Shown: piece after piece, positions 1 through 7,315 of the stretch | Numbering within the stretch: position 1 is the stretch's first letter | Layout: every line of letters starts with the position of its first letter | Origin: Streptomyces ossamyceticus | Lineage (GTDB): Bacteria > Actinomycetota > Actinomycetes > Streptomycetales > Streptomycetaceae | DNA: 33,680 nucleotides | Direction: 5' to 3' | NCBI RefSeq assembly: GCF_001418475.1 | Contig: NZ_LIQX01000210.1 | Coordinates: 1 to 33,680, forward strand | Translations under genes and position numbers: made by a program | Notes under the pieces: generated by a model | The model's input: the letters and a program-made list of their open reading frames with translations, nothing else | Told to the model about the DNA's origin: nothing | Database searches by the model: none

Positions 1-539
1 GCGGCGGCGTGCTGGGGTTCGTCGACGGTGATACCGAAGTCGGTGGCCAGTCCTTCGAGGCCGCTGCTGTAGCCCTGGCCGACGGCACGGAACTTCCAGG
101 CGCCCTGTCGGCGGTAGAACTCGCCGAGTACGAAGGCCGTCTCGACTCCGGCGTCCGCGCTGTCGAAGCGCGCGACCTCGGTGCCCGCCCGCTCGTCGAG
201 CACGCGGATGTACAGGCCGGGCACCTGCCCGAACGTTCCTCCGTCGGCGGACGCCGCCAGCACCACCGTCTCGACGGCGGGCTCCACGCGTGTGAGGTCG
301 ACGTGCAGGGAGTCGGTCACCTGTCCGCCGATGTCCTGTTTACCCCCGTGCCGGACGGCACCGGAGGAGTGCGCGGGCTGGTTGTAGAAGACGAAGTCCG
401 CGTCGGAGCGGACCTTCCCCCCGGTCAGCAGCAGCGCCGACGCGTCGGCGTCCGGCACACCCGGCCCGGAGCGCCAGCCCAATTCCACGCGTAGCTCGGC
501 CGTCGGCACCGCGACGTTCGATCCTTTCGGCATTGTCAT
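1..539 (-). CDS. terD: TerD-family stress/tellurium resistance protein (3' end cut by window)
   Basis: The protein reads MTMPKGSNVAV... and then a VELGW segment. It goes on to a PDADASALLLTGGKVRSDAD block and FVFYNQPAHSSGAVRH, the conserved N-terminal half of TerD-family calcium-binding stress proteins. It ends with ...AVGQGYSSGLEGLATDFGI, which is the family's usual C-terminus. About 179 residues are present against a usual length near 190, so only the last few codons lie outside the window. I chose the ATG at 539 over the in-frame ATG at 533 because a GGGGG tract sits about 5 nt upstream of 539. TerD proteins are cytoplasmic Ca2+-binding proteins linked to tellurite, oxidative and developmental stress, and Streptomyces usually carry many paralogues. 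The specific role of this copy cannot be inferred. The gene is divergent from the Pro/Gln-rich gene at 857. Confidence 0.93.
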   Translation of the reverse strand, partial: MTMPKGSNVAVPTAELRVELGWRSGPGVPDADASALLLTGGKVRSDADFVFYNQPAHSSGAVRHGGKQDIGGQVTDSLHVDLTRVEPAVETVVLAASADGGTFGQVPGLYIRVLDERAGTEVARFDSADAGVETAFVLGEFYRRQGAWKFRAVGQGYSSGLEGLATDFGITVDEPQHAA

Positions 540-856
540 GTCCGCCCCCATCAGAAGGTCACCCGCAAGGGTCATCGCCAGGCCGCGTCCCACGCAGTCC
601 GTCCGAACCGTCCGGCCCGTCTGTCGGCGCCAAACCTATTCCCCCGGCGCCCGAACCCCCAGAAGCCGTACCGAAAGATCAGTGGCCAACCCCCGGTAAC
701 CCGCCCGGAACTCGGCCTTTACACGATCACAGCCCTTTTCGCTGCCCTTTTTCGCCGAGTTCGCTCGCATTGGGGATCCAGCGTCACTGCGGACACGGAA
801 AACAACCCTCTTATCGGTCTCCCCAACCAGCACATCGTGGGCTTAACTTATGTGCC
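540..856. other. Intergenic region between divergent terD and the 857 gene
   Basis: This gap of about 317 nt has no convincing coding potential; reading frames through it lack family matches and Streptomyces-like third-position bias. It is less GC-rich than its surroundings. It must carry the divergent promoters. A TAACTT box at 844-849 ends 7 nt before the ATG at 857, with no Shine-Dalgarno sequence between them. This fits leaderless transcription of the right-hand gene. I see no clear -35 box for it. Confidence 0.5.
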
Positions 857-1300
857 ATGACCTCCCCCCGCTCCACCTACGGCGGCGGTTACTACTCCGC
901 CTCGTCCTTCGCGGACACCCCGATCTACGACTCTCTCGTCGCCGAGCGGGGAACCCCTCAGATCGCGCCGATCCGAGTCCCGGCCGCGTACGACACGCCG
1001 GGCAGCAATCTGCCCGCGCTCCCGTCGGCGCTCCCCGCGCTTCCTTCGGGCCCCTCGCAGCCCTCGCCCGCCTACGGTTATCCGCAGGCCCAGCAGCCGT
1101 CGCCGCTTCAGCAGGCGCCGTCCGCGTACATCCCGCAGCAGGCCGGTGGTCCGCGCGGCTATCCCGGCGCGCAGCCGCCTCAGCAGCAGCGCCCCATGGG
1201 TCCCGGCACGGGTTACGAGGCCATGCGCCCCGCCGCCCCGCGCCCGGCGCCCACGTATCAGCAGGATCCGTACAACGGCCAGCAGTACCGCGGGTACTGA
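857..1300 (+). CDS. Pro/Gln/Tyr-rich low-complexity protein (DUF6643-like)
   Basis: A 147-residue protein beginning MTSPRSTYGGGYYSASSF and continuing through a DTPIYDSLVAERGTPQIAPI block. The first 50 or so residues are ordered-looking and resemble a Streptomyces-restricted hypothetical family (DUF6643, from memory). The rest is disordered: SALPALPS repeats and P/Q/Y/G-rich sequence ending QQYRGY. There is no signal peptide, membrane segment or catalytic motif. The reading frame is open upstream of 857, but that part has no family character. The start was set at the ATG at 857, just after a possible -10 box and without an RBS, so the transcript may be leaderless. Function unknown. The composition would suit a scaffold or condensate-prone protein, but that is speculation. 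Confidence 0.75.
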   Translation: MTSPRSTYGGGYYSASSFADTPIYDSLVAERGTPQIAPIRVPAAYDTPGSNLPALPSALPALPSGPSQPSPAYGYPQAQQPSPLQQAPSAYIPQQAGGPRGYPGAQPPQQQRPMGPGTGYEAMRPAAPRPAPTYQQDPYNGQQYRGY

Positions 1301-1367
1301 GCCGCGGTACCGAGCCGACTGAAACATTCCGCGTGGGGTGGTCACCGCCGTTTGGCAGGATGACCCC

Positions 1368-2192
1368 ATGGGGAATCCGTCGCTGCACTCGATCCACGTC
1401 CACCCGCTGAAGGCGGCCCGGGGCTTCGCCCCCGAGGAGGCCGTCGTGGAGCCCTGGGGTCTGGCGGGTGACCGTCGCTGGGTGCTGGTCGACGACTCGG
1501 GCAAGGTCATCACACAACGTCCGCATCCGCGCATGGCGTTGGCCGCCGCCGGGCTGGAGCCCGGCGGCGGCGTCGTGCTGTCCGCGCCCGGCCGCGAGCC
1601 GCTCACCGTCGTCGCACCCGGGCCGGCCCCGACGGTCACGGTGGAGATCTGGCAGGACAAGGTGGAGGCGGTGCCCGCCGACGTGGCCGCGCACGCCTGG
1701 TTCAGCGACTACCTGGGCGTGCCCGTACGCCTGGTCCACCTGGACGACCCCGCGACCCGTCGCCCCGTCGACCCCGAGTTCGCCCGTCCCGGCGAGACGG
1801 TCAGTTTCGCCGACGGCTACCCGCTGCTGCTCACCACCCTCGGCTCGCTCGACGCGCTCAACTCCCTGATCGCCCACGGCGACCATCCCGAGGAGGGCCC
1901 GCTGCCGATGAGCCGCTTCCGGCCGAACGTCGTGGTGGACGGCACCAAGGGGTGGGCCGAGGACGGCTGGCGGCGCGTCGCCATCGGCGAGGTCACCTTC
2001 CGGGTCGCCAAGATGTGCGGGCGGTGCGTGGTGACCACCACCGACCAGGACACCGCACAGCGGGGCCGGGAGCCGCTGCGGACCCTCGCCCGGCACCGGC
2101 GGTTCGGGGACAAGCTGGTCTTCGGGCAGAACCTCGTTCCGGAATCCGGCGGCACGGTTCGGATCGGCGATCCGGTGCGCGTGCTCGAATAG
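1368..2192 (+). CDS. MOSC-domain protein with N-terminal beta-barrel (YcbX/MARC-like)
   Basis: This 274-residue protein has the MOSC N-terminal beta-barrel domain (residues 1 to about 110: SIHVHPLKAARG, GLAGDRRWVLVD, ITQRPHPRMA) followed by a MOSC domain. The MOSC part includes SRFRPNVVVDG and the cysteine motif KMCGRCVVTTTDQDT near residues 215-230. MOSC proteins of this type bind molybdenum cofactor through the conserved Cys and reduce N-hydroxylated compounds, or act in sulfur transfer. E. coli YcbX and mammalian mARC are the reference cases. The ATG at 1368 is preceded by AGGA with about 8 nt spacing, so it is preferred over the upstream GTG at 1338. The protein is cytoplasmic by sequence. 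It appears to be a single-gene unit, and its physiological substrate is unknown. Confidence 0.9.
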   Translation: MGNPSLHSIHVHPLKAARGFAPEEAVVEPWGLAGDRRWVLVDDSGKVITQRPHPRMALAAAGLEPGGGVVLSAPGREPLTVVAPGPAPTVTVEIWQDKVEAVPADVAAHAWFSDYLGVPVRLVHLDDPATRRPVDPEFARPGETVSFADGYPLLLTTLGSLDALNSLIAHGDHPEEGPLPMSRFRPNVVVDGTKGWAEDGWRRVAIGEVTFRVAKMCGRCVVTTTDQDTAQRGREPLRTLARHRRFGDKLVFGQNLVPESGGTVRIGDPVRVLE

Positions 2193-2225
2193 CCTTGCGG
2201 ATAAGGGGTGTTCGGGCCGTGGAGA

Positions 2226-2244
2226 TCCCCGCGAACGCAGGGGA
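2226..2244 (+). terminator. Hairpin downstream of the MOSC gene
   Basis: An inverted repeat TCCCC / GGGGA flanks GCGAACGCA, 33 nt after the MOSC stop codon. It could act as a terminator, though no T-tract follows. The sequence also resembles half of a type I-E CRISPR repeat, but there is no second copy one repeat-plus-spacer length away. Confidence 0.35.
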
Positions 2245-2442
2245 GTACCATCCACTTTGAAAATTCAACATCCTGGATTCGGTCGGCGGTCGGGAACACA
2301 GGTACCCGGCCCGGCCGTTGGGCCTTTGTGAGAAGTTCATGAGAAGGCCGGTCGGAGAGGTGATTTCGCTCTCTCTTCACCGGTACCGCGCGTGGGCGTC
2401 CCCGCTGGGGGTTATCACGGACGCGGAAGGGGGCGTGGGACA

Positions 2443-3066
2443 GTGCGGGCAATCGGCGGGCTGGGGGCATTCGGCGGGCTGTGGCGTTGGCGCCACAATC
2501 CCCTGCGCCGGACGACCGATCTCGTCGAGGCGTGGCTGGCGTTCGCGGCCCTCACGCTGATCCTCGTCGCCGCCCCCCTCGTCGGCGCCGTCGTCGGGAC
2601 GGCCACCCAGGGTTCCTTGCAGCAGTCCGTGCGGGACCAGCGGGCGGCCCGGCACCTGGTGGCGGCCACCGTCGTCAAGCGGGTCGGCGGCTCCCCGTTC
2701 GACCCCGACCCCGAGACGTCGACCTCCCGTGACCGGCACAGCCGCGTGGTCGCCGACTGGACCGGCCCCGACGGCACCGACCGGCACGGCACGGTCCTGT
2801 CGGGCCTCAAGGACCCGCGGCCGGGGGACCGCTTCGCGCTGTGGACGGACGCCCGGGGCCGCACGGTCGGCCGGCCGCTCGACAGCGCGACCGCGACGAC
2901 CCACGCGGTCCTGGCCGGCTTCGGTGCGACCGTGCTGGCCGCGGGCTTCATCGAGGGCTGCCGACGACTGATCGTCTGGCGCATGATCCGCCGGCGGTAC
3001 GTCCGTTGGGACCAGGCATGGGACAAGGCGGGGCCGGACTGGGGCAGGACGGGCACGGGCAGCTGA
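2443..3066 (+). CDS. Rv1733c-like two-helix membrane protein
   Basis: A 207-residue protein with an N-terminal WRWRHNPLRRTTDLVEAW motif, a first transmembrane segment (about residues 26-50, LAFAALTLILVAAPLVGAVV), an extracytoplasmic domain of about 100 residues, and a second membrane segment (about 152-172, TTHAVLAGFGATVLAAGFIE). The C-terminus is basic and Trp-containing (RRRYVRWDQAW). This layout and the RNPLRR...D..E.W signature match the Rv1733c family of actinobacteria. Rv1733c itself is a DosR-regulon membrane antigen of Mycobacterium tuberculosis with no known activity. The GTG at 2443 is chosen because GGAAGGGGG lies about 10 nt upstream and the family starts near this point. Streptomyces often carry several copies. 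Function unknown. Confidence 0.8.
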   Translation: MRAIGGLGAFGGLWRWRHNPLRRTTDLVEAWLAFAALTLILVAAPLVGAVVGTATQGSLQQSVRDQRAARHLVAATVVKRVGGSPFDPDPETSTSRDRHSRVVADWTGPDGTDRHGTVLSGLKDPRPGDRFALWTDARGRTVGRPLDSATATTHAVLAGFGATVLAAGFIEGCRRLIVWRMIRRRYVRWDQAWDKAGPDWGRTGTGS

Positions 3067-3177
3067 CGGCCTTCCCACTCCGGTCAACTCGCCGTGTCCG
3101 CGCACGCTACGGTGGACCGACCAGCCGAACTGTTCGGCATCGACCCGCGTTCCACGAGGTGGGGGCACAGCAACGCC

Positions 3178-5622
3178 ATGGCACAGGGCACGGTCCAGGT
3201 GACGCACACCGGTACATCGCGGTGGCGGCGCCGCACTGGTGAGTACACATCGCTCGCCGCGGCCCTGGAGGCCGCGAGCGACGGCGATGTGCTCATCGTC
3301 GCTCCCGGCACGTACCGGGAGAACCTCGTCGTGCAGCGCGGGGTCACGCTGCGCGGCCCGGAGGGATCGCCCGGCTCGGTCCGCATCGCGCCCGTGGACG
3401 GTGTGCCGCTCACGGTGTCCGCCTCGGCCGTGGTGCAGGACCTGCACGTGGAGGGCCAGGACGCGGCGGCGCCGGCGCTGCTCGTCGAGGACGGCACGCC
3501 CGAGCTGCTGGACCTCAGGATCGTGACCCGCTCCGCGGCCGGCATCGAGGTGCGCGGCAGCGCCCGTCCGACGGTGCGGCGGTGCACGGTCGACAACCCC
3601 GCCGGGATCGGTATCGCCGTCGTCGACGGCGGCGGCGGGGTGTTCGAGGAGTGCGAGGTCGTCGCGGCCGGGCAGGCCGGTGTCGCGGTGCGCGGCGGCG
3701 GTCATCCGCGGCTCGACCGGTGCCGGGTGCACCACGCCTCCGGCTCGGGCCTGACGGCGACCGGCGAGAACTCCGCTCTGGAGGCCGTCGGTTGCGAGAT
3801 CTACGAGGTCCGGGGCAGCGGCGTCCAGATCACCGGGCGGGCCACCGCCCATCTCACCGACTGCGATGTGCACCGTACGACCGCGGACGGCGTCACGCTC
3901 GACACGGACGCCGTGCTCACCCTGGCGGACTGCCGCATCCACGACATCCCGGAGAACGCGGTGGACTTGCGTTCCCGCTCCGTGCTCACCCTGACCCGCA
4001 CCACGGTGCGCCAGTTCGGGCGCAACGGACTGTCGGTATGGGACCCGGGCACCCGCGTGGACGCCAACCAGTGCGAGATCTTCGACAGCACGGGCGACTA
4101 TCCGGCCGTCTGGGTCAGCGACGGGGCCACGGTTGTCCTGGAGTCCTGCCGGGTCCACGACGTGCCGGACGCCCTGTTCGTCCTGGACCGGGGGTCGCGC
4201 GCGGACGTCGTGGACAGCGATCTGTCGCAGGTGCGAAACACGGCCGTGTCGGTGAGCGACGGCGCGACCGCGCAGCTTGACGACTGCCGGATCCGGGACG
4301 CCGCGACGGGCGCCTGGTTCCGCGACCACGGCAGCGGCGGCACCCTCAACGGCTGCACCCTGGACGGCACGCAGACCGGAGTGATCGTCACCAAGGGCGC
4401 GGACCCCACCATCGAGCGCTGCACGGTCACCTCGCCCGCCGAGGCGGGCTTCTACGTCTCCGCCGAGGGCCGCGGCAGCTTCCTCAACTGCCGGGTCACC
4501 GGCAGCGGGGGCTACGGCTTCCACATCATCGACGGCTGCCGCGCGACCCTGCGGAAGTGCCGTACGGAGCGCTGCGCGCGCGGCGGTTACGAGTTCGCGG
4601 AGGGCGGCCCCGGCTCCTTGGGCGGCGGGCCCGTGGTCGAGGACTGCGCCAGCGACGAGAGCGCCGGCGTGCGGCCCCCGGTCGCGCACGAGACGGCGAC
4701 GCAGACCGCGCCCCCCTCCCCCGGTCTGCTGGGCTCCATCCCCGGCCAGCGCACCGTCGAACCCCAGCCGTCGGCGGCCACCGCGCCCGCTGTGGAGCCC
4801 GAGCAGCCGGCCCGCACGTCGAAGGCCGTGCTCGGCGAACTGGACGCGCTGGTCGGCCTGGACAGCGTCAAGCGCGAGGTGCGCGCCCTCACGGACATGA
4901 TCGAGGTGGGCCGCCGCCGCCAGCAGGCCGGCCTGAAGGCCGCCTCCGTCAAACGGCACCTCGTCTTCACCGGCTCCCCCGGCACCGGAAAGACCACGGT
5001 CGCCCGTCTCTACGGCGAGATCCTGGCCTCCCTCGGTGTCCTGGACAAGGGCCACCTCGTCGAGGTGTCCCGTGTGGACCTGGTCGGCGAGCACATCGGG
5101 TCCACCGCCATCCGCACCCAGGAGGCCTTCGAACGGGCCCGCGGCGGGGTGCTGTTCATCGACGAGGCGTACGCGCTGTCCCCCGAGGACTCCGGCCGGG
5201 ACTTCGGCAAGGAGGCCATCGACACCCTCGTGAAGCTGATGGAGGACCACCGGGACGCGGTGGTGGTGATCGTCGCCGGCTACACGGCCGAGATGGAGCG
5301 CTTCCTCACCGTCAACCCCGGTGTGGCGTCCCGCTTCTCCCGCACGATCACCTTCGACGACTACGAGCCCGCGGAGCTCCTGCGGATCGTCGGGCAGCAG
5401 GCCGAGGAGCACGAGTACCGGCTGGCGCCGGGCGCGGGCGAGGCCCTGCTGAAGTACTTCACGGCGATCCCCAAGGGCCCGGCCTTCGGCAACGGCCGTA
5501 CCGCGCGCCAGACCTTCGAGGCGATGGTGGAGCGTCACGCGAGCCGGGTCGCCCAGGTCGACGAACCCAGCACCGACGACCTGACGTTGCTGTACGCGGA
5601 GGACCTCCCCGAGCTGCCGTGA
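3178..5622 (+). CDS. Right-handed parallel beta-helix protein fused to a CbbX/SpoVK-type AAA+ ATPase
   Basis: An 814-residue two-part protein. Residues 1 to about 500 are repeating beta-helix rungs with the pattern G-x-x-V-x(n)-C-x-V-x(3)-G. They open with [17 protein letters not shown], the usual cap of pectate-lyase-like or NosD-like helices. A Pro/Ala-rich linker (about 505-545) leads to an AAA+ module with Walker [10 protein letters not shown] at residue 599, Walker [11 protein letters not shown] from 658 (acidic pair at 662-663), a downstream [11 protein letters not shown] segment and an Arg finger-like SRFSRTITF. The ATPase resembles CbbX, SpoVK and EccA, hexameric remodelling ATPases. 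No signal peptide or membrane segment is visible, so the helix is probably cytoplasmic and may serve as a docking arm. The ATG at 3178 is the start; the frame is open upstream but there without family similarity. A strong hairpin follows the stop. Confidence 0.9.
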   Translation: MAQGTVQVTHTGTSRWRRRTGEYTSLAAALEAASDGDVLIVAPGTYRENLVVQRGVTLRGPEGSPGSVRIAPVDGVPLTVSASAVVQDLHVEGQDAAAPALLVEDGTPELLDLRIVTRSAAGIEVRGSARPTVRRCTVDNPAGIGIAVVDGGGGVFEECEVVAAGQAGVAVRGGGHPRLDRCRVHHASGSGLTATGENSALEAVGCEIYEVRGSGVQITGRATAHLTDCDVHRTTADGVTLDTDAVLTLADCRIHDIPENAVDLRSRSVLTLTRTTVRQFGRNGLSVWDPGTRVDANQCEIFDSTGDYPAVWVSDGATVVLESCRVHDVPDALFVLDRGSRADVVDSDLSQVRNTAVSVSDGATAQLDDCRIRDAATGAWFRDHGSGGTLNGCTLDGTQTGVIVTKGADPTIERCTVTSPAEAGFYVSAEGRGSFLNCRVTGSGGYGFHIIDGCRATLRKCRTERCARGGYEFAEGGPGSLGGGPVVEDCASDESAGVRPPVAHETATQTAPPSPGLLGSIPGQRTVEPQPSAATAPAVEPEQPARTSKAVLGELDALVGLDSVKREVRALTDMIEVGRRRQQAGLKAASVKRHLVFTGSPGTGKTTVARLYGEILASLGVLDKGHLVEVSRVDLVGEHIGSTAIRTQEAFERARGGVLFIDEAYALSPEDSGRDFGKEAIDTLVKLMEDHRDAVVVIVAGYTAEMERFLTVNPGVASRFSRTITFDDYEPAELLRIVGQQAEEHEYRLAPGAGEALLKYFTAIPKGPAFGNGRTARQTFEAMVERHASRVAQVDEPSTDDLTLLYAEDLPELP

Positions 5623-5662
5623 CGGCTCCCCCGGCGCGCGTCGTGGAGCCGCCGGGGCGCTG

Positions 5663-5686
5663 CCCCCTGGGGTGAGCCCCAGGGGG
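5663..5686 (+). terminator. Strong hairpin terminator after the beta-helix/AAA+ gene
   Basis: Perfect 10-bp arms, CCCCCTGGGG at 5663-5672 and CCCCAGGGGG at 5677-5686, enclose a TGAG loop 41 nt after the stop codon. No U-tract follows, which is common for Streptomyces terminators. Confidence 0.75.
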
Positions 5687-5754
5687 AGAACCCCACCACA
5701 GGTGTGCGGTCGGCCGGATGGGGCCGAGGGACTCCGGCCGACAGCATGATCCTC

Positions 5755-7260
5755 ATGACGCATCGCACTCGACGAGCCCTCGTCCTCGCCCTGTCCGTCT
5801 CGGCCGCCGCCACCACGCTGACCGCCCTCGCCGGCCCGGCCGCCGGAGCGCCCTCCGCCCCGCCCGCACTCACCTGGCGCCCCTGCGCGCAACCCGGTGG
5901 CCCCACCGACCAGGAGTGCGCCGACCTGCCCGTCCCGCTCGACTACCGCGACCCCGACGGCCCGCAGCTCACGCTCGCCGTGTCCCGGCTGCGCAGTGAG
6001 CACCCGGAGGCACGGCGCGGCACGCTGCTGGTGATCCCCGGCGGACCGGGCGGTTCGGGCGTCCGACGCCTCACCCAGCAGGGGAAGGCGCTGCGTGGGC
6101 AGCTCGGCGGCGCGTACGACATCGTCAGCCTGGATCCGCGTGGCGTCGGCGGCAGCACACGGGCGACCTGCGGTCTCCCCGCCGAGGACCGGCACCTGGT
6201 GACCCTGCGGGCCTGGCCAGCGCCCGACGGCGGCATCGGTGAGAACATCGCACGGGCCCGGCGTACCGCCGAGGCGTGCGCACGGAACGGCGGGGCCGTG
6301 CTGCGCGGCCTCACCACCGCCAACGAGGTACGCGACATCGACCGTTTCCGGCGGGCCCTGGGCGAGGAGCGGCTGTCGGCGTACGGGGTGTCGTACGGGA
6401 CGTACGTGGGTGCCGTCTACGCGCAGAAGTACCCGGAGCGGACCGATCGTTGGGTGATGGACAGCAACGACGACCCCGATCCGCGCCGGGTCGCGCGGCG
6501 CTGGCTGGAGAACATGGCGCGGGGTGCGGAGGACCGGTTCCCGGACTTCGCCGCCTGGGCCGCCGACCCGGCCCGCGCGCCGGAGGGCCTGCGGCTCGCC
6601 GGGCGCCCGGAGGACGTACGGCCGCTGTTCCTGGCCCTGGCTGCCGAACTGGACCGTGCGCCGCGGGAGACGGCCACCCCGGGCGTGCCGCTCACGGGCA
6701 ACCGCCTGCGTCAGGCGATGCATCTCGCCCTCTACAACGACGCCTCCTTCGACGATCTGGCCCTGTTGATACGGCAGGCCGGTGACCCGAAGGCGACGCC
6801 GGTGCTGCCGCCCGATCTGGCCGGGCCGCTGAGCGACGAGGACGCGGCGGCCGTCATGGCGGTGATCTGCAACGACGTGCGCTGGCCGACGTCGGTGGCG
6901 GCGCACGAGCGGGCGGTGGCCGAGCACCGTGTGCGGTACCCGCTCACGGCCGGCATGCCGGTGAACATCGGCCCGTGCTCGTTCTGGAAGGACCGGCCCG
7001 CGGAGAAGCCGACCCGGATCACCGACGACGGCCCGTCCAACATCCTGATGATCCAGAACCGGCGGGACCCGGCCACGCCCCATGTCGGCGCGCTGCGGAT
7101 GCGGGCGGCCCTCGGCGATCGGGCGCGGCTCGTCACGGTGGAGCGCGGCGGCCACGGCGCCTACCTGGGCACGGGCAACGCGTGCGGCGACCGGACGGTG
7201 ACCACGTTCCTGCTCACGGGACAGCGGCCCGAGCGGGACGTGACCTGCCCCGACGCGTAG
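5755..7260 (+). CDS. Exported alpha/beta hydrolase, Tap-like tripeptidyl aminopeptidase (S33)
   Basis: A 501-residue exported serine hydrolase. A Sec signal peptide is clear: MTHRTRR, then a hydrophobic stretch ending AGPAAGA, cleaved near residue 31. The mature part starts LTWRPCAQPGG...QECADLPVPLDY, the usual N-terminus of Streptomyces Tap/SlpD/SlpE peptidases. The oxyanion-side motif is IPGGPGGSG, the nucleophile elbow is GVSYG (Ser213), and the likely acid and base are Asp438 in NRRDPATP and His467 in GGHGAYLG. Enzymes of this family cleave N-terminal tripeptides outside the cell. The ATG at 5755 follows a -10-like CAGCAT box at 5743-5748 with no RBS, so a leaderless start is favoured over the in-frame ATG at 5746. 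The gene is convergent with the next one. Confidence 0.9.
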   Translation: MTHRTRRALVLALSVSAAATTLTALAGPAAGAPSAPPALTWRPCAQPGGPTDQECADLPVPLDYRDPDGPQLTLAVSRLRSEHPEARRGTLLVIPGGPGGSGVRRLTQQGKALRGQLGGAYDIVSLDPRGVGGSTRATCGLPAEDRHLVTLRAWPAPDGGIGENIARARRTAEACARNGGAVLRGLTTANEVRDIDRFRRALGEERLSAYGVSYGTYVGAVYAQKYPERTDRWVMDSNDDPDPRRVARRWLENMARGAEDRFPDFAAWAADPARAPEGLRLAGRPEDVRPLFLALAAELDRAPRETATPGVPLTGNRLRQAMHLALYNDASFDDLALLIRQAGDPKATPVLPPDLAGPLSDEDAAAVMAVICNDVRWPTSVAAHERAVAEHRVRYPLTAGMPVNIGPCSFWKDRPAEKPTRITDDGPSNILMIQNRRDPATPHVGALRMRAALGDRARLVTVERGGHGAYLGTGNACGDRTVTTFLLTGQRPERDVTCPDA

Positions 7261-7315
7261 CCGGGGCACGTCCTGGCGGCCCGGGGCCGAGGGCCGGGGC
7301 CGAGGCCGTCGTGCG

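Noticed and set aside
2377..7269. Open reading frame of 1630 codons on the minus strand
   Set aside because: It is antisense to the Rv1733c-like, beta-helix/AAA+ and Tap genes, which have clear families. Its composition (Arg, Gly, His, Val rich) is what high-GC antisense frames give.
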